Assembly (NCBI GenBank): GCA_907165135.1
Contig: OU015566.1
Location: 8,974,157 to 9,038,156 of the forward strand
Reading direction: 5' to 3'
Length of the DNA stretch: 64,000 nt
Origin: Oikopleura dioica
Lineage: Eukaryota > Chordata > Appendicularia > Copelata > Oikopleuridae
The first letter of the stretch is position 1; the number at the start of each line of letters is the position of its first letter. The position numbers and the translations under genes are program-made. Below are positions 52,181 to 64,000 of the stretch, piece by piece. The notes below the pieces were generated by a model that saw only the letters and a program-made list of their open reading frames with translations, searched no databases and was not told where the DNA came from.

Positions 52181-53674
52181 TTATTCAATATAAAAAATAT
52201 CATTTTCTCCACAGTCAAGCCAGCCATTTTCAGCAATAAAGATGTTGTCGAGATCAACATTGTGGTTGATGACATGGAATCTCAGCTTTCCGATGAGATC
52301 TTTGGGGGTAAAGTTTGAGTAGTTGTCGATAGATGTTACCTAGATAAAAACATAAAAAGATTACCAGCGAAATCTTACCATAAAGTCGAAATATCTATGG
52401 ACAGTAGAGTCGGTAGCTTCGAGATAAAAGAACATCCATGCTCCATTTTTCACATGTGGACTTGCTTTATCGTAAATGTACTGAAGGAATACATTTTGGT
52501 TTCTAAAGACTGGGTGGCCATCGGATTCAGCAATAACTTTTTGACTTTCTGAGCCAAAAATTTCTTGATAGTCTTTGAAGGCAACCAGATCGTAGCGACC
52601 TTGATACAGGGGAAAGTCGTTTTGAATTCGTTTTCGACAGATGCTCTTTTCGTCAGTTTCATCGAGTATTGGATGCCTTCCCCTTATCAGTGAGCTCTGT
52701 TCATGATAGATGATTTGGATTCTAATACATGCTCACCTGCTGAGCGATGATATTCACAGAATCAATATCCTGCGAAGGTCGTATCAGGGGGAAGTGCTTT
52801 GGCGCACAGGAGGTTGTTTGAGTCCACGGTTGTGATCTCGTCTCTAATTAAAAAAGATAAAATTAATATTCAATAAGTACCTTGGCAATCAAGAAATTCT
52901 GACTTAATTGGATCCGACTCGTTGAAATTTCTTGGAAATAGAGTGATCGCTTCTATTTGCGTCTTGAAAAACTTCTTTCTCAAGATCTTCCATGTTTGAT
53001 CTTCTGAGTTCTTATAGAAAAGTATTCGTCTCATATCCCGCTTTCTCCAAATGGTCATTTTCGCGTTTATTGAGTTCTTTCGTCTCTTTTCAAATTTTAT
53101 ATAAACTCCGTTGAAGAGCTTTCTGGTCCAAGGATCCTCAATTTTGAGATCGACTAGTATTCTTTCTGAAACTGGATATTTGATTCCACATTGATGAGCG
53201 CCGCAAAGAGTTGACGTTCTATCAAGGGCGTAGAATGTCAACCGGTTGGGGTCTTCCTTGATTTCAGCAGACTGAATCTAATGAAGACTGATATTTTAAA
53301 CGAATTTACCGATCCACATAATTTTTCAGCATCGGTGAAAGATGAAAAGTTCCGAGGGACAACTCGGTAGTCAGTAATGAATCGATAAGAATCTTGTGCA
53401 TAGAGCAGTCCATTCTGCATACAAAGCCGATTCCTCGACCGCTGACATAGACCCTGCTTTACTGAACATGGTTCCCACCTCATCCATGCGCTGAAAACCG
53501 GCCTAGCTTCGCATTCGTAGCTAGTTTCTTTCACTGGATGTGAACATCTCTCGGTGCATATTTCCTCGCGCGTTCTCTGCAATCTCTCCTCTTTCAAAAG
53601 CATGGCGTCCAAGCCGACCAAGATCTCACCTCTGCGGCTACGAGACTGCACAAGAATACAAAAACAGATCTCAT
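52181..53674 (-). CDS. Secreted thrombospondin type-1 repeat protein
   Basis: The start ATG at 53674 gives a signal peptide (MRSVFVFLCSLVAAE, exon 53674-53630). A 53-base intron leads to RTREEICTERCSHP, then FSAWMRWEPCSVKQG and CQRSRNRLCMQ, a thrombospondin type-1 repeat with the W-x-x-W core and its Cys. The remaining 300 or so residues are beta-rich without a recognised domain (IKYPVSERILVDLKIEDPWT; KNGAWMFFYLEATDSTVHRY), ending ENGWLDCGENDIFYIE. AATAAA overlaps the stop. The skipped intron itself reads RSWSAWTPC in one frame, a second WxxW motif cut off by a stop. Extracellular function inferred. Confidence 0.65.
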
Positions 53675-53844
53675 TTACATTCTCCAAAATCCAAATCAGG
53701 TATCTTCGAGCTTATTTACATTTCCAATAAGATTTGAATTACAAATTTTGAAAGATAGATCATCGTCTTTATTGAATTTGTACAGCTCTACACAGATTCT
53801 TTTTGTGCGCATCTGATTATGGATATCATGATTTTCGAATAGCT

Positions 53845-55446
53845 TTAGGATGTGCTGGGATTGTTGGCTTGGGTGACGTCCATAAGGTCGTGCTCGTGGA
53901 TAGCTAAAGAAAATTTGAAAACAACAATCAATATAAAGTATATTTACTTGTCTTTTCACCGGTGGTTCGCTCTCGGATTCCGAAGATATCGTTATCTTTG
54001 CTGGAGATATGGCCCTCCTCGACAATTTTCTTGGCAGGGCGTTTCTGCACGGGACCTTCGGAAGGACTTGGATCCTCGTTAACATTCAAAACGTCAGTTG
54101 GAGTGGCGCGTTCAGCTCGGAACTTGGCTTTTGCCTCGGTCTCTTCAGAGTAGACATTGCTAAAAGATTTCTGTTTGGAAAGCGAGAACTTCTTAATCAG
54201 TGAAAGCAACCAACCACTTTCGAATTCTGGAAACGCAACGGCCGGTCCCAAGAACCCATGATTAGGGAAACTCGATGAAAAATGAGCTTTTTTTAGGGCT
54301 TAGTAGGGAGGAAGTATAATACAGTTTTAGAAAGCCCAGGAGCTGGGGATCATTTTGACTATTGATAGTAAGGGGTTTGACTCATGCCCTGGGGCACTTT
54401 TGGCCTTCCAAAGGGCCAAATTTCTGGTACTCTTCGGATAAGGGACCATAACTTCTAGTATCCCGGGTCTATGGAAATAAAACTTATACTCGGTTGTAGA
54501 GGAGGCTCTGACGGTTCCGAATATGTATAGAAAACCACCGGGACCCCCACCTCTAGAAGGCGCTAGAGGCTCTAGAAGTTGAGGAAGTCAACCAAAAATC
54601 GGTACTTTTTGCCTAAAAATGGCTGGAATTGTTGTATTTTCATTCGAAATCGATTATAAATAATTTCTAGCGATTTTGTGATATTCAAAAATTTCAGTTG
54701 AGGTCATTTGAGGTGAATTTTCAGCAAATTCTAGTTTTCGCTTTTGATGACCTAAAAGTGCCCAAAATTACCCCAAAACTTATTTTTAATCTAACAGAAT
54801 CATCAAAAATGTAATTTTAATCGATTTCGAATGAAAATACAGCATTTCCAGCACTTTTTGACAAAAAGTACCGATTTTTGGTTGACTTCCTCAACTTCTA
54901 GAGCCTCTAGCACCTTCTAGAGGTGGGGGTCCCGGTGGTTTTCTATACATATTTGGAACCGTCAGAGCCTCCTCTACAACCGAGTATAAGTTTTATTTCC
55001 ATAGACCGGGATACTAGAAGTTACGGTCCCTTATCCGAAGAGTACCAGAAATTTGGCCCTTTGAAGGCCAAAAGTGCCCCAGGGCATGAGTCAAACCCCT
55101 TACTATCAATAGTCAAAATGATCCCCAGCTCCTGGGCTTTCTAAAACTGTATTATACTTCCTCCCTACTAAGCCCTAAAAAGCTCATTTTTCATCGAGTT
55201 TCCCTACCCATGATCTCCGAACGCCTTCACTTGAGATGCCGCGCGAAAGTGGAAAAAGAAGGGAAGCCTACCTCTTGCAAATTCGATGCGACATCTTCGC
55301 TTGCTACGAAATAACTGAGCTTTTGCCTGCATTTTGTCAACAAGTCCTACAAATGATTCTAGAACGCCTGCAATTCCAGTACGAATGCTCAGAACAATAA
55401 TATCAAGATTTTGTTCAATGAAACCTTGAAATTTAATTGTATTCAT
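53845..55446 (-). CDS. Unknown protein gene interrupted by a foldback transposon
   Basis: Exon 1 starts MNTIKFQGFIEQNLDIIVLS at 55446. A probable 42-base intron (55273-55232) joins IEFAR to VKAFGDHG. A 944-bp transposon then follows in the exon. Beyond it the same frame resumes as FLGPAVAFPEFESGWLL, followed by a basic, Ser/Glu-rich region and, after a 49-base intron, IHEHDLMDVTQANNPSTS with stop at 53845. Taking out the element plus one target duplication restores an uninterrupted frame. As it stands, splicing from GG|GTAGGG to CATCGAG|TTT also keeps frame and adds FPNHG. The family was not recognised. AATAAA follows the stop near 53776. Confidence 0.6.
54263..55206. mobile_element. 944-bp hAT-like foldback element with 8-bp duplication
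   Basis: Two arms of about 390 bp (54263-54656 and 54818-55206) are near-identical inverted copies, differing at a few bases and short indels. The ends are TAGGGAAACTCGATG. The flanks carry an 8-bp direct duplication, CCCATGAT, at 54255-54262 and 55207-55214. An 8-bp duplication and TAGGG ends fit the hAT superfamily. The 160-bp centre has no coding capacity, so the element is non-autonomous. High arm identity suggests a recent insertion. Confidence 0.9.
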
Positions 55447-55616
55447 ATTTCATTTGAAAGTTTTTGAACTGGTTATTTATTTATTTAGCGGTTCGGTTGA
55501 ACTCAACAGATCCTTTACCACATACAGAAAGTATTTTAATTATAACCTAATAGACAAACACCAATTATAACTCAGATAATCTGATGTTATAAAACTTAAA
55601 ATCTCCTCAGAACAGC

Positions 55617-57643
55617 TCACTTCTGATTCTTTGCGCCACCACGTTTCTTTTCTTTCTTCCCAGATTTCTCTTCAACTATAAATCGGATGAATGGAAAGTA
55701 AAAGCTTCATGGCTTACTTTTAGGAGGGTCAGGGAAGTCGTACTTTAGCTTTCTAATCGCCCAGTAATCTTGAACCTTCTCTGGTGTCGCGTTTACTCTT
55801 CTTTCTTGATGTTCTTTTACCAATTCTTGAAGACAAGCGATGCACTTTTGCTTGATCTCGCCGGTTAGCAGATTACCTGAAGACAGTTATTGTTGAAAAA
55901 ATTAGAATATGAGTTGTTTACCCGCTCTGTAGTCCTTTTCAATCTGCGCGAGTTCTTCATCATCCTCGAGGAAGAATTTCAAATACTGGAATGACGTATC
56001 GATATCTGGATTTCCGCCCAATTTCCTATGCGTCTCCACATCGACCTATCATTTTTATTACGTAAGCTTTTACCAAATTATAAAAATATATAATCGTCTA
56101 CCCCTTTGAATAAATAAAAATCGTTACGTTATTTCATGCTTACCTGTCCGCCCGAGAAGGCATATTTATTAATCTTTTTCTTGATTTCATTTGGCGTGTC
56201 TGTCAGGAAAATCGATGTGGTCGCATCTGAGGCGGACATCTTTGTTTTCGAGCCTTGGAGAGCAGGGAAGAAGACGCTTATTAATAATAAGTTATTATGA
56301 ACAAGGAATGATTTTAATTCGTAATCAACAAACCTGTGCAGCAAGGCTGGCTTTCGTAAACCTTTAGCACCCTTTGGGAGCCCTGGAGGCTTCAATTTCG
56401 GAGCGACATCTCTGGTCATTCGGAAGTAGGGATCTTGGTCGATCGCACAAGGGATGAGACAGGGAACATCTAAGTTTCCATTGAAGATCTGTGGAAAACT
56501 GCCGGAGAAACTAGAACAAGTGAGTTACATTCAAGACCGACAAACATCTGGAAAAATCCCAGCCATCGCTATATTTGAGACGGCTATTTTTGAGTTTAGT
56601 CATGGGATTAGATCTTACCTGGGCGCAGCTTGAATGGCAGGGAAACTAATCTTTCCCATAGCATCTGAATCTCCAAATCCGAAGATTCCCTTAATTTGGT
56701 TATAATTGACGGACTTCTCGATTCTCTTCATGTTCCAGTAGAACGCTTTCGAAGATGGAATGTAGTTCAAATCCGAGAAGATGAAGGTCTTGTCTTCATC
56801 GAATCCACAAGCAATGATGTCTTTTGAGTTCTCCTTGGCAAGTTGCTCGCATTCCTCAAGCTCGAGGTTTTTCCACAAGAATTTTTCGTCATCAGTAAGT
56901 TGGATGACTAGTGGGACGTCAAATGTATCTTGAAGCCATTTGGTCATGATAAAGGGGACCAAATGCCCAAGATGCATGGCTTGACTAGAATCAGTTTCAT
57001 CGTTGGATTCATCTTCAAAAAGTATTACCTTGAAGGACCTCGGCCAGTATAAAGATAGAATGGCTTCTTCTGCTCGTACAGATCGAGGATTTGCTCGAAC
57101 TCCCGATGGGAGAAAAATATTCCACGTCGCAAAAATCGGTGCACTTTCTTTCCAGTGAGACGCTCACACCTTTCCAATAGCTCAGGCGTAATCGGCGAGG
57201 AGCCAAATCGTTCAATAAGCTAATAAATTTCAACTAACGGAAAACAATATGAAAATTTCATGCAAGCGGCAGATTTTGGTAAATTCTTCATGAAGAATAT
57301 TCATTTCGAATTTACCTTATCATAATCGATTTCGTCGTCAGCAGCTTCTACGTCCCAAGGAGTAACAAGATCTTGCTTTGGTGCTGCAGCGGGTGCGCCG
57401 GAGGAATCTCCAGGAAGAACGTCTTATTTAAAAGTCTACATCTGTGGCTTATGCTTTGAGACATGCAAAAATCTCATTTAGAGACTATTCCTTTATTATA
57501 TTCCTGGCCAGTTTGCGACTTGTATTCAATCTTTAGCTTTTGAGCTCATCAACGGCCGCCAAAACTTCTTCCTTAGCTGCTTTTGCCGCTTTCAGCTCTC
57601 TAACCTTGTCGCCTTGCGCCGTTACTTGGTTGTATATATCCAT
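55617..57643 (-). CDS. WARS1: Cytoplasmic tryptophanyl-tRNA synthetase
   Basis: WARS1 charges tRNA-Trp. It begins with a WHEP domain ([20 protein letters not shown]), then [16 protein letters not shown]. The class I core has [20 protein letters not shown] (HIGH-like), [59 protein letters not shown] and [20 protein letters not shown], containing KMSAS. The C-terminus is Lys-rich and ends AKNQK at 55617. One base is missing in the T-run 57538-57541 (DELK to LKIEYK). The intron 57423-57490 is GA-AG and yields QEYNKDVLPGD, colinear with human WARS1. ATG is one base after CGTATAG. Confidence 0.93.
57423..57490 (-). other. WARS1: GA-AG intron in WARS1
   Basis: 68 bases from G|GAATAG to AATAAG. No GT donor nearby gives the right frame. 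The joined residues match the WHEP-to-core linker length of other WARS1 proteins. Confidence 0.65.
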
Positions 57644-58462
57644 TCTATACGAAAGGCGTTTTACTGATGATGATTTTCAACTGGCAGTTTTTATACTCGA
57701 CAATAACGAAATGACGAAAATAGAAGAAATGTTTGATCAATGATCTAATGTCTGTAAAATGAATCATCGTCGATAGAATTAATCCTGCTGAAACAAGAGT
57801 ACTGAAAATCCGATTCCTAAACAAGTAAAAGTAGGAACTCTTTTACACGCTAAAGACCACAGCATGCCCTGAGTTTCTCACTCGGCTCCAGAGCCGTTTA
57901 TCAATTCAATTGTCAACAACCAGTCTTACAATTGTAAGTGTCAGTATTCGTATTTTTTATTTATATAAAATATTTTCACTTGGAAGCAGAAAAGAGGATT
58001 TCCTTATTTTTTAGCGGACAATTTCATAAAAAGTTGTTTCAAAGATGTTTCAACTTGTACGGTCAATAAAGGAATCGAGTAATGTAATAAAATACCAGTA
58101 GAATATCACATGTAAGGCATGATAAGGTGAAAATCTTGGGTTGGAAAGTGTTGGGAATTTCGTGTTTTTTTGTTTAGAATCTAAACTTTAGATGGAACTA
58201 TACAGCAAGAATAAGAATATAATAAGAATGGAGCTATTCGGAGGGAAAGGAAAAATATGAGCGAGATTGAGATTGTCAAAAGGTATTCTTTTGATCAAGA
58301 ATGGATTGATTGTGGAAGCACGCTAGAGTGAGAATTGAACGAATGTTATTTGATAGATAACAAATTGCATACACTAGGAAGTGGGGACATATTTTAAGGC
58401 ACTTGACTTCATATTTCGAGTCATAAATTATGACTCATAATTAAGGGAGGGCATTCACGTGA
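57644..58462. promoter_or_regulatory. Intergenic, SMAD2/3 3' end and WARS1 promoter
   Basis: 819 bp, AT-rich. It lies between the WARS1 start and the SMAD2/3 stop, same strand. No coding or structured element was recognised. It should include the promoter for the WARS1 unit. Confidence 0.4.
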
Positions 58463-61178
<2,716 letters not shown>

Positions 61179-64000
61179 TTAGTTGTGCCAAGGCGTGCTC
61201 ACTTCAAGAATGCTCCTCAAAGTTTGCTCGGACTCGGCTCGGTCGGCTTCTGATGTTTTGTTCTTGTAGTGGAACATGTAGCCGCCAATGTACTCGTGAA
61301 CGACTAAAAACGTGTTCAAAGCAATTCTCCTTGAAAGAAATTACCTTGGAGCTTTCTTCTCTGCTCATACTCCTGCGTTTTTCTGTTTCCAGTTGGGTTT
61401 CTTTCGCTTGGAATGAAAAATGCAATGGCATTACTGTCTTCTCCGTTTTTCTCGGTTTGATTGCCACTGTCGAACAACAGGGTCACATGCTTAGGATCTG
61501 CGTACCAGTTGATCTTCCACTCTTTTAGATTTTGAAGCCACCAGGAGATGATGACTTTGCCCGAGTCGTCTAGCTTCATGATCTTTTCACTAAAAACGCA
61601 GTTAAAAAAGAGAGAATATCGTCCACAAATACCTAGAGAGAGCCAGATAAGTAGCTTTTTTAGAGTCTTTTCTGAAAGTAACATTGAAATACGCCCAGCC
61701 AGCATCTTCGATATGCTGCCAAGTGTTGATATAATAGCGTTTTGCAGTTGTGGAACAGTTCTTCACAGTTTTTGATATCGAATCTTGCTGGGAAAGAATA
61801 TGCTGGGTGATTGCATCTGGGCCGAGCTTGCGCAGTAGTCTTCTAGGCACATAATACTTTGGATCGAAGTTTGGATGATCGCGAAGAGTGACTGGTCTTT
61901 GAAGGCTACTTGGTGTTTGGATTTTGATCACTTCTTTTAAATTATCTAGAGGGGAAAATAGAATAAAGGCATTTCAACGTTAACTTACTAATTTCGAGAC
62001 TGTAATTAGGCGAGGCCATGGTCTGGCCCTTGCATCCAAGTTTCAGGGCAGCGAACCATTTGCAGTAATCGTGGTCAGTTTCGAATTTCAGCCAAATCTC
62101 GTCGCTAAATCAACGTTAAAAATAACTGTAACATTTACTTTTCAACACCATGAACGCCGTCCTTGACATTCTGTTTTCAAGGACATAAAATTTTCTAATA
62201 ATCTTCTCTTTAGAAGTCTTTCTAGAGGCTATTACATAACAGGGATGTTTTGCTGACAGAAATTCTAAGATGCAACTTTGAAACAGTTTACTCAAAGTCA
62301 TAATGGTGGAGCTCAAGCTAGATGTAGTCAGTAGATTCGAAATTAAAATGGCGGTGGTATATTTTACATTGAAGATTATCGGCAAAATCATCAACAGGAT
62401 AGGCTTGAAAGCAATTTTTCATTCGAAAAAGAAACAATCAAGTGAAAGCCTTTTAAAGATACCGAGATGAAGAAAACGCGCAGCTTTCTTATAGGGCCTC
62501 GGTGATGGAATGGGTCTACTTCTTTTGGAATGCAATTAACACGCCTATAAGCACCTTCTCAGAAATATATGTCCACTTATACAGAAAAGTTTACGTGCCC
62601 GTCGTCCGAAGATTTGTGCTTCAGGCTTGGTTTATTAATTTTCGTAACTCTTGCATGGACCACCATTTATACTATTTATATATCTTCAATATCAACCTCA
62701 AAAGCACATGCGACCGTTCATCGAAAATCAAGAGCGCTTTTGGCGAAATCCCGTCATGCTAGAAGTCTATTAAAAAACCTATCTCATCATCTTGCCACCG
62801 CCAAAATAAAATGATCTTTTTTACTTTCGATTCAGTATTAACCAGTCATTAATATTGAGTCTTTCACCAGACACCTAGTTTTTCACCAGGTGAACTTCAC
62901 CCAGTATAGAGGCATTTACCGTAAGTTCTTATTTAAGTTTTTTATACAGGAGGTAGTTTTCGAAAGACTATTAATGGTTAAATTCTAATCAAAATACTAA
63001 ACATCTTCTTACCTTGTATGCGGCTTGATTTTTACAATAAACTTCTTCTCTTTGATTGAGACATCAGAAGTCAGCTCGGCTCTAGGAATATCAATCTTGA
63101 AAGCTTCCTTCTTTCTGTTAAACGCATCCTCTCGACTTTTGAAAGCGCAGAGTTCTGTTTTTTTCGTAGCTAATCCAGAATCGCTGTTTGAAGTTTTTCT
63201 GAAGAAGACGAGTAGGAAAGGCGATTTTGAGAGTGCCGTCTTGAAGAGTCGGCGTTTCGTTGTACTCCTGCTTTTGTTTTTGGTGGCTTGATCCTTCGAG
63301 ATCTTGCTCTAAGGCTAAGAGCATCGCTTTGATCATATCATCTGATGTCGATAGTGGCTCATTCTCTAAGCTGCCATGACGCGCAGCTTGCTTCGAATCC
63401 GGACCTTTGAATTCATCGATGAAGTATTGAATCGCACCTAGAGTCAGTGCTTGATCCTCGGACACCGGGGTATCATCAGTGAGGACAGTGTATTTAAGCT
63501 GTTCGTACATCTGGTGAATTCTGAACACATCTGACTTTTCACTCAAGCCAGAGAAACTGTAGTATTTGAATCGCAGCTTCACCAAGGAGTTTTCTTGAAT
63601 TCCCTGCTCCATCAAGCTTTTCAGCGAGTCCAAGTAACGGCTTGTTTCTTCCGCTCTCTGGCGTAGATCTTTTGGTGCAGCCTGCACTGTTTCAGTATCA
63701 AGCTTCTGGCTTGGTGCAGAAAGTTTCTTGTAGTCTTCATCTGAAGTATTCTCTAGCACTGTTCCGCTAGAGAGCTTCTCATTCTTGGATCCGTGACGTG
63801 CTGGAGCGCGCATAGTACCGTACGTTTCCTGAGTGTTCTTGAGCTCAATAGTAGGTGATTGAGCACTATCGAGAGCTCCATCGCGTATCTGGAATAGTGA
63901 GCATGTGAACAATGATCGATTGGAATCAAGGAAGGCTCACCTGTTGACCGGTTTTGACGAGAGACATTTCTGTATGGTATCTGATTTCACAGAGGTAGCA
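61179..64000 (-). CDS. FERMT: Kindlin (FERMT), partial at window edge
   Basis: Kindlins bind integrin beta tails through a FERM fold and activate integrins. Visible parts, 5' to 3': DSLKSLMEQGIQENSLVKLR and KYYSFSGLSEKSDVFRIHQM (FERM F2), a PH domain (TRLLQKNFKQRFWISYEKNR; EIWLKFETDHDYCKWFAALK), then RRLLRKLGPDAITQHILSQQ, DSGKVIISWWLQNLKEWKIN and the F3 end HEYIGGYMFHYKNK. The stop is at 61179. The 5' part (F0/F1) lies beyond 64000; the ATG in MSLVKTGQQ at about 63.97 kb may not be the true start. The PH-domain intron of about 0.9 kb (about 63.01-62.10 kb) contains an antisense gene. Confidence 0.9.
62569..62814 (+). CDS. 81-aa single-pass membrane protein, nested antisense in kindlin intron
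   Basis: An intronless frame starting MSTYTEKFTCPSSEDLCFRL, with one hydrophobic helix (LGLLIFVTLAWTTIYTIYIS) and a strongly basic C-terminus rich in Ser, His, Lys and Arg. The ATG lies 6 bases after CACCTTCTCAG, a plausible trans-splice acceptor. AATAAA overlaps the stop codon. It sits within the kindlin PH-domain intron on the opposite strand. No family was recognised; the helix plus basic tail suggests a small type I-like or tail-anchored protein. Confidence 0.5.
   Translation: MSTYTEKFTCPSSEDLCFRLGLLIFVTLAWTTIYTIYISSISTSKAHATVHRKSRALLAKSRHARSLLKNLSHHLATAKIK

Overview
The window is compact animal nuclear DNA. Genes are densely packed on both strands. Introns are mostly about 40-60 bases, with TTTTAG-type acceptors. 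The gene set is metazoan/chordate: IFT80, SLC12A9, AMFR, SMAD2/3, kindlin, Munc18, BCKDHB, MELK, a proprotein convertase. Many start codons sit 1-10 bases after a pyrimidine-rich AG with no upstream exon, and same-strand genes are often about 40-170 bp apart, as expected for operons resolved by spliced-leader trans-splicing. Several introns need GA-AG or GC-AG boundaries to restore conserved proteins. Together these point to a larvacean tunicate such as Oikopleura. That is inference: no spliced-leader gene or rRNA is in the window.

Layout. 0.3-9.7 kb: IFT80 (-), a CUB membrane protein (+), POLE4 followed by a 61-aa membrane protein (-), SLC12A9 (-), and a solitary myristoylation-motif coiled-coil gene (+). 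9.7-22.8 kb, all minus: AMFR > MTFMT > CCDC12; SNRPD1; then Munc18-like > MED11 > a small mitochondrial-type protein > BCKDHB, preceded by a Munc18/STXBP1 orthologue with two alternative last exons. 23.4-27.9 kb: a DDX5/17 helicase (-) with an intronless gene nested antisense in an intron. 28.6-32.4 kb: ATAD3 and a ceramide synthase (+). 32.6-42 kb (minus unless marked): a KCNE-like single-pass protein, a TRIM protein, an unrecognised gene, two novel genes (+), MELK. 42-46 kb (-): PLAT and transglutaminase-N-like reading frames. 46-52 kb (+): an acidic protein, a furin-type convertase, a secreted Ly6-like protein. 52-57.6 kb (-): a TSP1 protein, an unknown gene carrying a 944-bp foldback transposon, WARS1. 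58.4-64 kb (-): SMAD2/3 and kindlin (cut by the window edge), with a second nested antisense gene.

The most unusual finding is at 54.26-55.21 kb. A hAT-like foldback element with an 8-bp target-site duplication sits inside a coding exon. Its terminal sequence, together with the duplication, supplies an in-frame splice donor and acceptor, so it looks like a freshly made transposon-derived intron. Other notable points are the GA-AG/GC-AG introns, the nested genes, the alternative Munc18 tails, and four single-base losses in short A/T runs that look like consensus errors. Exon boundaries were read by eye, so gene models are approximate; outer coordinates refer to coding sequence.
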